The notes beneath the pieces were generated by a model. The model saw nothing but the letters and a program-made list of their open reading frames with translations. It ran no database searches and was not told the origin of the DNA. Below, one piece after another: positions 12,604 through 23,511 of a stretch of 64,000 bases of DNA. Made by a program: the position numbers and the translations under genes. Every line of letters starts with the position of its first letter. Positions within the stretch are counted from its first letter, which is position 1. Location: positions 21,529,566 to 21,593,565 of the forward strand of contig CM051458.1 in assembly GCA_028274465.1 (NCBI GenBank), read 5' to 3'. Origin of the DNA: Plantago ovata. Taxonomy: Eukaryota; Streptophyta; Magnoliopsida; Lamiales; Plantaginaceae.

Positions 12604-13848
12604 ATGTCAGAGAGGAGTGATAGCGAGAACATGTCCGAGGGACGTGGTTACGCGGACAGCAGCAGTTCCTTATCTGCAAGCTTTCTTGATAGCGACCTGC
12701 CCGTGGTTGATGTGCCCGAGGGGGAGGAGGAGATTGTGAGCACTCCTCAGGAGCAGAATAGAGAAGATATTCGTATGTGGAATTTTACTAAAAATGGTGT
12801 GTACTCTGTCAGTTCCGCATACCATCTAGCACGGGATATAGATGTGAGGTCGAACTAGGCAAGAGTAGGGGCCTCAAGCTCGTCTGCTGTGGGTAATTGG
12901 AATTGGGTGTGGAGTTAAGGTGTCCCGAACAAGATTAAGATTTTTATTTGGCGTCTTCTCCATAATGCAATTCCTATTTCTACTTGTTTGAGACAGAGGG
13001 GTCTACTTGTTGATGTGTTGTGTCCGTTGTTTCATAATGGTGTCGAGTCCCCCGTGCATGTGTTTAGAGATTGCCCGTTTTCACGATGTTTCTGGGCATG
13101 TCATTGCAATTTGATTAACAGCTTATTCTGTCCAGATTCTATTTGTATACGTAGCTGGTTGGATCAAGTGCGGGCAGAGGTTGACAAGGCGGCTTTGGAG
13201 CAGGTTGCAGTCTCATTGTGGGTTATCTGGCCAGGCCGCAATAGGCTGGTACACGAGCCAGGTGGAGATAAATGCGATCCACAGTCCATGTCATGCTATG
13301 CTGAAAATTAATTGTAGGAATTCAAAGCAGCTAATATGCGGCAGTAGCAGGAGAAGGTTACTGGCGGTGGTGGGGCGTAGAGTCAGTGGCAGTCTCCCCC
13401 AGTTGGTGTTTTAAAATTGAATACTGATGCCGCACTCTCAACTGGATAGGGGGAGAAGTTGGGGGCTGTAATTCGAAATGATATGGGGCGTGTCAAGTGC
13501 TGGAGCAGGAAGATTGTCCCACATATTATTACTCCGTAGATTGGCGAGGCGCTGGCTATACGTACAGGTCTGCGCTTGACACTTCAACATGGTTTCCTTC
13601 ATTTACATGTGGAATCAGATTGCAGCATTTTGGTGGCCAAGATTAAAGATAGAAATGAGTCTCATTCTTGTGTTGGAGTTTTGCTTGAGGATGTTAAATC
13701 CTTAGCTTCAGACTTTTCATCTATTTCCTTTTCTTTTATTCCTAGGAGTTGTAATAAGGTCGCCCATTTACTAGCGTATGATGCTATTAGTGATAGTGTT
13801 GGTATGGAGGATTTGACTTTTGTTAATCCGGATGTAATTCATTCTTGA
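12604..13848 (+). pseudogene. LINE (non-LTR retrotransposon) 3' fragment: zf-RVT and RNase H
   Basis: The plus-strand frames show the zinc-binding region that follows LINE reverse transcriptases (WNFTKNGVYSVSSAYHLAR, then NKIKIFIWRLLHNAIP and DVLCPLFHNGVESPVHVFRDC), then an RNase H-like domain (LNTDAALST, HVESDCSILVAKI, FIPRSCNKVAHLLA) ending at 13848. Several stops and frame changes break it (12856, 13311, 13414). It is 5'-truncated at a junction with copia sequence near 12600. An A-rich stretch around 13876-13896 may be the remains of the tail. Confidence 0.8.
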
Positions 13849-14090
13849 AACATCATTATAATATATGTTTCTTCTAAAATAAAAAATAAAAAAATCCTGA
13901 CCACTAAAACAACTAATTAATAGCTAATGAATACATTACAATACTAAATATAAATGCATAAATAATAAATAATAAGTATCCATCATTTTGCAAGATGACT
14001 GAATTATTTATTTAAAAATCGCTTAACATGTCCTGTTACAAATTTTTGATAACATACATGTTATTATTTTTACATAACATATATTATTTC
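13849..14090. other. AT-rich spacer
   Basis: No coding or RNA signal seen. The A-rich tail region of the LINE lies at its left, and the 3' side of the minus-strand secreted-protein gene at its right. Confidence 0.5.
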
Positions 14091-14567
14091 CTAATACTTG
14101 ATATCAAAGGGAGGCCGAGGGGGAGCTAGTAATTTTGGATGCCACCTGTCAAGTAGCACCCACAGGTGGTCATGGGTCCGGCGGTATAATCCAATTCGAT
14201 CAAACTTGACATCTATAATCACAGTATCATTTTCAATCCGCGGGTTATCAGTCTGTGAATTGTATAAGCTAAATCTATTTGTATATTTGCCAAGATAGAA
14301 GGCCTTCATAGTAAAGTTTTTTTCCGGATGCCTTAATCTATACTCCTGTACATAACCAGGTTCTATGTCGTAATGATGTATTCCTCTCGGCCCTTTGTTG
14401 ACAACTTCAAGCACAACAATTGCTCCAGGAAACAATCTGTTGTTAAGCCTGATTATCACAGGGCTATAATAGGATTTTAGTACTGGTGCAGATGATACTA
14501 TGATGAGATGATAAAAATGCATAGCGAAAATAACAATAGGAAACATATTCCACAACTTTGAGGCCAT
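14091..14567 (-). CDS. Small secreted protein, possibly S-protein-homologue-like
   Basis: An intact 158-residue frame from the ATG at 14567; codons further upstream lack ATG. Residues 1 to about 26 form a signal peptide: a charged start (MASKLW), a hydrophobic core (MFPIVIFAMHFYHLIIV) and a small-residue exit (SSAP). The mature part has alternating hydrophobic segments (VIIRLNNRLFPGAIVVLEVVN, a GYVQEYRLRHP turn, RFSLYN) and one potential N-glycosylation site (NFT). The layout recalls plant self-incompatibility-protein homologues, small beta-sandwich secreted proteins, but no conserved cysteines are visible, so the family call is tentative. It has no introns, as is common in that family. It is one of the few non-transposon frames here without lesions. 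Confidence 0.55.
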   Translation of the reverse strand: MASKLWNMFPIVIFAMHFYHLIIVSSAPVLKSYYSPVIIRLNNRLFPGAIVVLEVVNKGPRGIHHYDIEPGYVQEYRLRHPEKNFTMKAFYLGKYTNRFSLYNSQTDNPRIENDTVIIDVKFDRIGLYRRTHDHLWVLLDRWHPKLLAPPRPPFDIKY

Positions 14568-14592
14568 GGTTCTGATTACTATATTTCTTACT

Positions 14593-15069
14593 GTTGAGTT
14601 CACAGGCTAATTTATAATACTGCTTGGTGTGATACCTTCCCTTTATTATTATTCACCTTGGAAAATTGTTGTAATAGTATCTTTTTCTTCTTTTCTTTTA
14701 TACTGTGTGTGTTTTACTTGAAGTTTTGTAACCTTATGACTCCACCTATTTTGAATTTTGGTCGTGTAACTATAATAAGCATATTCGATAAATGTGAATA
14801 AGGTGAGTGATTAACAATCGGTTAATAACTTTATCACCAACTTACGGTTGAGTTCACAAGCTAATTTATAATACTTCGTGAAATCTTCCCTTTATTATTA
14901 TTCACTTTGGAAAATCGTTGTAATAGTATCTTTTTGTTCTTTTATACGGTTTGTGTTTTACTTGAAGTTTTGTAACCTTATCATGTGAGTCCACCTATTT
15001 TAAATTTTGATTGTGTGACTATAAATAAGTATATTCGATAAATGTCAATAAGGTGATTGATTAACTATC
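14593..15069. repeat. 254-bp duplication, second copy interrupted
   Basis: Copy 1 (14593-14846) starts GTTGAGTTCAC and contains CTTCCCTTTATTATTATTC and TGTTTTACTTGAAGTTTTGT. Copy 2 starts at 14847 and repeats this with point differences until 15069, then resumes at 18819 (GGTTAATAACTTTATCACC). The break shows exactly where the solo LTR inserted. Copy 1 begins within the upstream region of the secreted-protein gene. Confidence 0.8.
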
Positions 15070-15540
15070 TGTTGGTCCCTTTAAACAACAAGAAAAACTA
15101 GAGGAGGGGAGTGAATAGTCTTTTCAAACTTTTCGTCGTTTAAAACTTTCTCAACAAGTGTTTATTACTTTTCAGTAATGAGTTTGCTCATACTTAAATT
15201 TTCTCAGCAAGTACTTATTACTTTTCAGTAATGAGTTTGCTGATACTTAAAAACAGAGTGCGGAAGTCTTTTACAATAAGTGTTTTTCTTAAAGAGTTAG
15301 TTTCAACAAGTGAGCAGAGTGACAGTGTACGAGAAATGTAACTTGCTGAAAACTAAGTGCAGTAAAGTAAATCACACAAACACTTTTATAGTGGTATTTG
15401 AGAGTGGCTTAATCTCTCAACTAATCCACTTTGTCCTTTCTAGGACTGAATCCACTATGATAAGATGTGAAGTTCCTTACAAATCCTATCACTAATGATT
15501 CTCAGAAACCAAAGCACACTTGCTTCGTTTCCAACCTAAC

Positions 15541-17759
15541 TTTTTTTTGAATAAGCCGAACGTATATTAAATGAAAGAAAGTAAAGTACAAGAGTCATGA
15601 ACAAAGCTCAAGTCCACAACCGGACTGAAAAACAATAAAGTAAACAAGAAAACAAAACCCAAGAAAAGCGATTCCTGGTTGCAACCACGAGCCTCGTTAA
15701 AAACCATTCATAGTAAACCCAGTGGGAAAAACCTATGAATGGGAAAAAGAGTGCCTGAATGTTAACGTTGCGTAAGATAGTGAGGTTGTCCGGAGACGCC
15801 CCAAACCACCGGATCAACAATACAATCAAACTCATTCCTCAGCTTCCATAAGATCAGCCCAAGAGTGCTTAACTGCAATGTCCATGTTGGCTCTGGCCAG
15901 CAAGCGGCGTTCTTTTTCCACGCCAATAGAATCACGGATAGAATCATGCACTACAGAATTATCTCCCGGATCCAGAGAGGCCTCAGAGTCGCAATCAGAA
16001 GTGTGACCATCGACCAGAGGAGCTTCAACTTGTGAGACGACGCTATCATTCGTAACTTCCAAACCAGTTAAAGGTGTGAACTGGTTATTTGTTGCAGCAA
16101 AAACATCGACATGATAGAAGAGGAGGGCCTAGCAGGAGGTAGACGACGAGGTAGACCCCTGTCTCTTCTAGAAAAACAGCCTTAAATCCCGCATTATCAA
16201 TGATGGAATCATCCCCCCCCCCCGGGTTGCATTGGCTGAGAATTAGTTTGAATAGTTGGCGAAGTATCAGTCTGGATCGGTAGAATTCCTGGAGCTTTAT
16301 TGGTTAAGGGTCGAGTCTCAACATGAGCCGAAGGAGACACTGAGGATACATTGTGATGAACATCTGGTAACACTTGTATAGAATTGATAGTAACCTGTTC
16401 TGGAGCAGAAGTAGAACGAGGTGTAGAACGTCGACAAGAGGTGGCTAAATGTCCTATGGACATACAATTTTTGCAAAAGTCTGGAACTTTTTCCATTGAC
16501 ATGTCAATACGGATAGCACCCATCGGGGTTTCGAGCATTATAAAAGCGTCCAGCTCTTGGGAGAGATCCACATCTACTAAGACTCGAACGTATGAACCAA
16601 AGCAACGATCCAGTGAGCCAGTGTCTAGAGTAATTGGTCACCCAAAAGCCGATGCCAAGCTTAGAATGATAGATCGATGTAAGAATTCAAATCTCAATCC
16701 ATGAAGACGAATCCACACCTTAGCATGAGTTGTGGCAGCCTTTGATGGATTGAAATCCGGAACCCATGGTTGCATATAAACCGTTCCAAGCTTAAGTTTA
16801 AACATTCCAGAATCTAAAACTTTGTTGCGTAGCTCCTCTGTAGCGAACTGAAAAACAAAGAAACCGTGACCAATGGCAAGCATATGCCATGCCGTATCCT
16901 CCCAAATAGCCTGCAATGAGGTCTTGAGATCATGGTATTTCAGGGGCGTATTACCCTTAGCCATTATCAATCGACCGATACAAGCAAAACGAGAACAAGA
17001 ATCAACTTGCGTATTATAGAAATTCGCATCTAATGTAATAGATACAGAGTTACCTTTTCGAACCGGCGTGAACTTGGGACCTTTCAAGGTCCAAGCAGGC
17101 TGGTTTGGACCCATAGGAGTGGGTGTTGAAAGAATCTGAGCCGCCGTGCGTTGAGAGGCTGCTATTGAAGTCGAAAGAAATTGATATAGCCTGGAACGGA
17201 AAATCGTACAGGGCGCGTTTTTGGGCCAAAAATAACGATCTTGGTACTGATACGAAGCTCTTGAGAAACAGCTTCTGATGGACGGGCGCGTGTTAAAGGT
17301 GGAGTCACCGACGGAGAGTGAAAGCCAGAAACAGAGAATGTATAAATTTGCAGAATCTTAAACTTATAAAACTCTGGACGCCGTCGGACGGAAAAGATGT
17401 TGTAGGGAGCGTCCGATATCGTATCGCGGTGATTCCGGTGTCCTTGAATTTGTCTCACGATGTGCTAAAAAATGACGTGGCGCGTGGCTATAGGTTCTCT
17501 GTCACCGGAGACTGGTGGCCAAAAATAGCGGACGGCAGAAACCCTAGAGAATAAAACGCTGTCAAACTGAAAACGTCTTATAGGGCGCGTTCGGTGTCGG
17601 ATTGATACGATTTAGGTGACCCTGAACTCGAATCGAGACGAGGAATAATAATATCCAGTGCGTGATGGACAAAAAGCCACCACCATAGACGGGTCGCCGG
17701 TTAAAAACCGGCTAAAAAATAGGGAACATGAGAAAATTTAGGAGAAAAAATCCCCTCGA
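15541..17759 (-). mobile_element. LINE insertion with ORF1 only
   Basis: On the minus strand this element ends in a poly-A tail (T8 at 15541-15548) and is flanked by AACCTAAC on both sides (15533-15540; 17759-17767 region), an 8-bp target duplication. It carries a GC-rich 5' region, an ORF1 and a short LINE-like 3' end (VVATRNRFSWVLF near 15640), but no endonuclease or reverse transcriptase. A run of C occurs near 16212-16222. Confidence 0.8.
15762..17114 (-). pseudogene. LINE ORF1 (DUF4283-like domain, CCHC knuckle)
   Basis: The protein would bind element RNA. The N-terminal part (ITLDANFYNTQVDSCSRFACIG, LKTSLQAIWEDTAWHM, LGTVYMQPWVPDFNP) is the DUF4283-type domain of plant LINE ORF1 proteins. 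After a frame change near 16600 comes LETPMGAIRIDMSMEKVPD and a zinc knuckle (CKNCMSIGHLATSC). A further frame change leads to an acidic segment and the tail HSWADLMEAEE at 15832. A neighbouring frame (15762-15947) continues KLRNEFDCIVDPVVWG. Where a full LINE would go on to ORF2, this one passes directly into 3' sequence, so ORF2 was deleted. Confidence 0.75.
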
Positions 17760-18842
17760 AACCTAACTAGAGAACTGTAACCTTGTTTTCCACCAAACTT
17801 TGGGACTTATAATCAGCAACACTATGCTTGATTAATTCCCCCTGAATTTCACGCCTGAAAAGGGTGTTTATCAGTTAGAGAGGTTTGGGATGAGATGACT
17901 TGAATATAACTTTTTAGCTATAACAAGTTATCTAAAGAAACACAACTTGTAATACTTTGCAGTAAGCAAGTTTGATTGTTTCTGGTGTCAAGACTTTTTC
18001 TTGTTCGAAAGAAAGAACACTTAACTAATTTCTTAGCCGTGAATGTTGTACTTCTTCACAAGTAGCTTTTGTTTGAAGCTTAAGTCTTGGAACGAATCAA
18101 TAGGCAGTAAAGAGTATAGAAGGATTTGAGTGTTTAAAGCACAAGTGAGAGTTTGATCACGGTGTTGACACACCTTCTACTCTTGCCTGATGACCTCTAT
18201 TTATAGTGTCTCAAGGGAGCCGTTTGAATTTCGAACTCTAAGGCTTTGTACCTTATGATGTCACTATCTTGCTTTTATACTTTCAGCAGCGTTCTTCATT
18301 TGTCTTCTTGTCTTTATGTTCTTCGCGTGCTTACTTTGCATTTAATGTTCATTTGAATCAAATTCAAATGTGAACGTTGGAGACAAAATACAAGTACTCT
18401 TCAGCAAGGAGATCACATATGTTGTCAACAAGTGGTCAGTCTCAGTTTCAGCAAGCACAACCTACTATGTCATATAGATTTTCACTTATGCATGTTGTTG
18501 CTGAAAATATCACTTTCTAAAGCAACATGTGCCTTTGTAGATACCTTTCTCAGAATTCTTCTAAGTCTTCAGTCTTCGAAACTTCAACTTTCTGAGTGGT
18601 TCTAGGTCTTCAATAGTTTGTTTGTAAAAACAAAGTACATAATCAGCAAACGAAAGAACCTAACTAGTACCTACACTAAGTCTTTCAGCAAACGTTCCTC
18701 TTTTACAATGTCCTTAAAATTCTAAATTACTATGTACCTTAAGAGTACTAGTTACTGGACTTTCCTTAATTTAGCATGGTTAATTGCTCATCAAAATTAC
18801 ACGTTTCCTAACACCATCGGTTAATAACTTTATCACCATATT

Positions 18843-19396
18843 AGTTCGTTTGACGATGTGTCACATAATTTGTGCATTTATAAGGAAATTTCATGTTCCA
18901 ATTGTTGATTCACGTTTCAAGCATCCGAGCGAGACTACGCGATCTAAGACTCACTAGTTCGCGAACTTAGGTTCACGAGTTCGAGAGAATACATATCACA
19001 GACTAAATGAGAGAAAATAAGAGGGAATTGGGGGAGATCTCACCGTTGTTGTTATTACCAGATATGGCGTGCGAATTGGTCTCAGTTTGCAGCCATAGGT
19101 ATAAGATTCAAGGGGATTAGACGAAGAAACAGAGATGTTTTGGACGCCACTGAAGAAGCACCTTCAACTGCATGATTGCAGAAATGAATGTCATTAACCT
19201 CACTATTGTCATATACTCAGGGACAATCATCGGAATCTAAATACAACTGACTGGTGGAGGCATAATATGAAAGTTCACTATGAATTCTTGGACTGGTGAT
19301 GGCAATTATCTCACAATGTATATGAGGTGGAAAGATCTCCTTCGTGTCACTTCCATTAAGATCGGTCCGTCTCTTTTCGTGCAACTTTTACTATGT
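18843..19396. other. Spacer before the gypsy element
   Basis: No convincing gene. Continuous with 26880 onward before the gypsy element inserted, as the shared TCTAT duplication shows. Confidence 0.5.
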
Positions 19397-19401
19397 TCTA
19401 T

Positions 19402-20252
19402 TGTTGATAAGAAAAATATGTCTAGTTTGTAACGTGCATTCCTCCACGAACTATGAAGCTTTCTAAGTACAAGCGTTGATGAGAGGTCGCGGTCCCAAAA
19501 GATACGAACCTTGAATTATGTGAACCTCTAGGGCATTTTTACAAATGTGCCTAGTTTGTTAAAATAATCCTCTGTAGAGAGGCGGAGATCCCGAGGTCCG
19601 GAACGGTAGTTAGAAGGACAAGGAGCATTACTCAAGTACTTAACAGGTTAGAATGTACGAAGCTCACTTAGTACGAAGCTTAAATACTTGTTTGTTGTGC
19701 TTTACAATTGAATCAGGACAAGACTCGCATCACAACCACAAGGAGAGAAAGGACAAGAGAAGTGTGGAAGTTTCTAGGTAACACAAGAATCTACAGCTAA
19801 CTGGGCTTGGGCCAAGTCCATGAAAGTCAACGTTGGGCCTACTCAATATATGTGGAGGATTGAGAAGGTGACAGATGGAAGCAAGAGATTGGTGCGACCT
19901 AGGGTTAGCCAACAACTATATAAAGGCTCCATTTCCAAAGAAAATGTAACTGGTATTAATTAATTACATTTATTACTCTAAGACAAGGAGAACTATCGAG
20001 CTCCTTCAAGTAAAGTCTCACACCGGCTTGACTTAGGCAAGCCGGAGATAAACACACATTCACACGCGCCTTTTTAATCTCAGGTGCACAATTGGACATA
20101 GAGAGGATCTGAAGACTTGGGTGCTGGCATTAGACAATGATTCGTGTGCTGTGTTAAACTATGGTGACTTAGAGAGCTTTGTAATTCTTTGTAGTTCGAG
20201 GAGTTTTGTAATATTAGAGCGAATGAAGTCTTACTAGAATTTCACCTCTACA
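19402..20252 (+). repeat. 5' LTR of the gypsy element
   Basis: Starts TGTTGATAAG and ends CTCTACA, matching 26029-26874. A TATATAAA box lies at 19917-19924. Confidence 0.92.
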
Positions 20253-20255
20253 TTT

Positions 20256-20272
20256 TGGCGCCGTCTGTGGAA
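20256..20272 (+). promoter_or_regulatory. Primer binding site
   Basis: TGGCGCCGTCTGTGGAA lies three bases after the LTR end. This sequence is common as a primer site in plant Ty3/gypsy elements. Confidence 0.75.
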
Positions 20273-20311
20273 ATCTTTACTAAAAGATTTCCCGGACTCC
20301 ACTAAGAAGAG

Positions 20312-22260
20312 ATGGTGGGACATAATTATTCAACTCAAAACCAAGGTGCTAATAATTTGTCCGCGAGAGGAAGAGGAAGACCACCAGGAAAAGGAAGAGG
20401 AAAATCAAGAGGAGGAAGAGGAAATAGTGGAGTCAATAGAAATGTAAATGTAGGGAGAGGAAATGCGCAACAAGATGGAGATACTGCGATTTACTCAGCC
20501 ACAAACTCGTTGGGCAATGAGCAAGAGAGAGAGAGAAGATTGGTTGTGCAAAGAGCAGAACTGAATAATTTGGAACACCGAAGAAGATTAACAGAGGAAC
20601 AGTTACGTCAACTCGAAGATGCCAGAAGAAATCTTGTGCAAGATAATCTAGCAAGGACGGTGAGGCCAGTGGGAACAAGCCTACCAAATGAGACAACACT
20701 TCAAGGATCACAACCGTTGAATCCACAAGCACTACCATTCATTCCCGACTCAACAGAGGGAGTAGTTACGACAGCTATCCAATACAAGATGCACAAGCTC
20801 AAGAGAGAAATTTTGTGTTGCCAAATGGGCATGTGTTAGACAATCGTGCACTTTTTGGTTTAACAAATGAGCAACTAAGTCGTCTTCATGACTTGTTTCA
20901 GTTTGAGCTAGGAGGAACAACCGAGATTCCAACTTCTTTGTTAGGACCACCACATACCCAGGTAGCCACAACAAGAGAAAACATCCGACATGTTACTTTG
21001 CCCTTGGCAACTCAACCTATGAGAAGTGTGGTTGATCTGACCAACAATGACCCCGTGAACTCTCAGGATAACATCTGTCATGTTAATCCTCCCGTTCCAA
21101 CACGTCCATTGAATTTAGAATTGAATGGGACATCAAGCAGACCAATTCAAGATAGACTCACCTTTCCATGGGAGACAAGGACTACTCAAGGTCAAGTACA
21201 AGATGCTACGAGGTCGGAAGATTTAAGGCAAGTGCTGCAAAGAAGGTCAGAGATTCACGCGGAAAGTGCAAGAGCAATCCCCACATCATGGATAAGCACA
21301 ACTCAGCTAATCCCAACTCAGGATGCGATGGTTACCACTATACATCGATCCCAGGAACAAGCAAGAGATACTCAAGCACGAGGTGGTCAAGCAAGACAAG
21401 AGGTGGAGAAACAACTGACACCGGAAGAGATAGCAAAAGAGCAGAGAGAACTTCGTAAAAAGATGAATGATCTAAGTAAGAAAATATCATCTAAAGAGAA
21501 GGAGAGAGTCCAGATCAAGAAACCATTGAGTTTGGAAATCAGAAAAGGGCAAAAGAAACCAGACACTACCATACCCTCATTAGAGCAATATTATGGAAAG
21601 TCTTGTCCCTATGGTTTCATAAGCAGGTTTGAGAGCAGGATGGAGGCTTATGGACATAACGAGAACATGTGTGCCTTGACATTCCCAACTACACTCTTTG
21701 ATGATGCAATGGAATGGTGGGGAAGATTAGCACATGGATCGATCAAGAGCTATGAACAACTGAAGAGCGAGTTCGTTCACAAGTTTGAGAGGATGAGGAA
21801 AATCAAAAAGCCAGCCACGGACCTCAAGAAAATCATTCAGGATCCTCAAGAGAATGTACGTCACTTTCTCGTGAGATTCAATGAGATAGTTATGGAGGTT
21901 GAACCCCACAGTGTCAAACAAAGAGCGGTATACTTGTATGAAAATACAACTAACCAAAGGCTGAGAGATGTGATATCCACGAATGGACAAAATCTTGAGA
22001 CAGATGAAGATTTTGATGAGATGTTCTCTAGCTTTAAGAACTCTGAAGATTTTAGAGAAAATGCGCAGATCAGTGTGGGACACAAGAAAGACAAGGAACC
22101 AGTCAAGCCAAACAATTCCTCAAATTTCAGGAAGCAAGATCAAAGAGGAGGAAAAGAGGGGAGAAACCATTTCCCAAGGGAGAGAACTCCTCCAAAAGAG
22201 ATACACATATTACACAGCTTTAAATCGACCAAGATCCGACATCTTGGCATCGATAATTGA
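20312..22260 (+). pseudogene. gypsy gag
   Basis: The N-terminus is rich in Arg/Gly (ARGRGRPPGKGRGKSRGG), followed by a coiled-coil-like charged stretch. One frame (20312-20839) passes to another (from 20815) by a shift near 20770-20800. The capsid-like core (FISRFESRMEAYGHNENM, DDAMEWWGRLAHGSI, YEQLKSEFVHKFERMRKI, NVRHFLVRFNEIV) is the retrotransposon gag domain. A second shift near 22180 moves coding to the frame that holds the zinc region. Capsid role is by family; the shifts are seen directly. Confidence 0.85.
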
Positions 22261-23202
22261 GCAAAAGATGAACATCAAATGGCCAAAGCCCATACAACCA
22301 TCAGAGAGATATGAAGGCCCCAGATTTTATTGTAAATTTCATAGAGGGAAAGGTCATGACACGGAAGACTGTATGTGGATGAAGACTGAGATAGAGGGGT
22401 TAGTCAGAGATGGCTATTTGAGAAAGTTTGAAGCTAAAGAGGAACAATCAAGACATGACCGGAGAGATCGACAGAGAAAAGAAAGAAGAGAGGAAGATAG
22501 AGAAGGGAGGTATGAGGATAAAGGAAAGAGTAGAGAGCGAGATTATCATCGGAGAAACAAGGAAAGACAAAGGGATGAAGACGAAGATGATGATAACTTG
22601 CCAAGGTTTGGAGTCATAACCATATCAGGAGGACCGGCAGGAGGAGACACAAGGAAAGCTAGAGAAAAGACAGCCTCATATCTAAGAGAGATTGCCGATG
22701 CATATGGAGACCCATGTGTAAAAACTTCAGCTGGAAACAAAATAACATTTGACGACAGCGAGATCCCAAATCAGAGCCCATGCGACGGAGACACTGAAGA
22801 GCCGGATGTACCCTTGGTTATTTCGGCGGATATCGCAGCCTATACGGTAAGAAAGGTTCTAGTTGATACGGGAAGCTCGGTCAATGTTATATTGCTAAGG
22901 ACGTTGAAGAGAATGATGGTTGATCTTAGAGAAATGGAAAAGTTTGGGAGCTCCTTAGTTGGTTTTGGAGGTGAACAGATTTACCCGTTGGGAAGGGTTT
23001 ACTTGAAAGTGTCCCTGGGTACAAAGCCACAAAGAGTAACACGACATATACCATTCTAGTGGTGGACATTGAGTTTTCTTACCAAGTGGTGCTAGGTAGA
23101 CCATCTCTTAGAGTCTTTCAAGCGGTAGCATCAACTCTACATAATAGAGTAAAGTTTCCTACTCCGGCTGGAATAGGACAAGAAGTGGGAAACATAAATT
23201 AA
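22180..23202 (+). pseudogene. gypsy nucleocapsid region and aspartic protease
   Basis: Starts with FYCKFHRGKGHDTEDCMWMK, the Cys/His segment typical of Tat-type gag ends, then a long Arg/Glu-rich stretch. The protease follows, with its active site VLVDTGSSVNVILL and VGFGGEQIYPLGRVYL. The frame stops at 23059 where one base is missing; the correct continuation (VVLGRPSLRVFQAVAS) is in the next frame to about 23202. Protease residues look intact apart from that shift. Confidence 0.8.
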
Positions 23203-23511
23203 GCTTGGGAGTGTTATACTCTCTCGATCAGAAGAAACTCACTTTCAAAAGAAGAGGCAAGAAACCGCAAGTCAAGAGAGGAAAGAGAAATGTTTGTCAT
23301 CTAAGAAGCACCAACAAAAAAGCGAAAAGTAAGTCCGTCACTTACTAAGGACCAAAGAAGAGAAGAAGCATGAAAGGCAAGAGAAGAGCCCACAGAAGAA
23401 GAGATCCACCCGGAGGAGTACAAGGTCATTCCCGAGGAGCCCGTCGCTCCAACTCCTAAGAAATGATTCTTACAACAAAATAAGATACAACCCAAAGAGA
23501 CAATCAGAGAA

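Larger units (their letters stand above)
15070..18813. mobile_element. Solo LTR (copia-like), interrupted by a LINE
   Basis: The sequence starts TGTTGGTCCC and ends CCTAACA, LTR-style inverted ends. It is flanked by CTATC (15065-15069) and CCATC (18814-18818), a 5-bp target duplication with one mismatch. Without the nested LINE the LTR is about 1.5 kb. No internal domain, primer site or second LTR is present, so it is a solo LTR left by LTR-LTR recombination. Direct repeats of CTTATTACTTTTCAGTAATG lie near its left end. Confidence 0.75.

Noticed and set aside
20433-20738. Minus-strand ORFs opposite gypsy gag
   Set aside because: Shadows of the plus-strand gag coding sequence.
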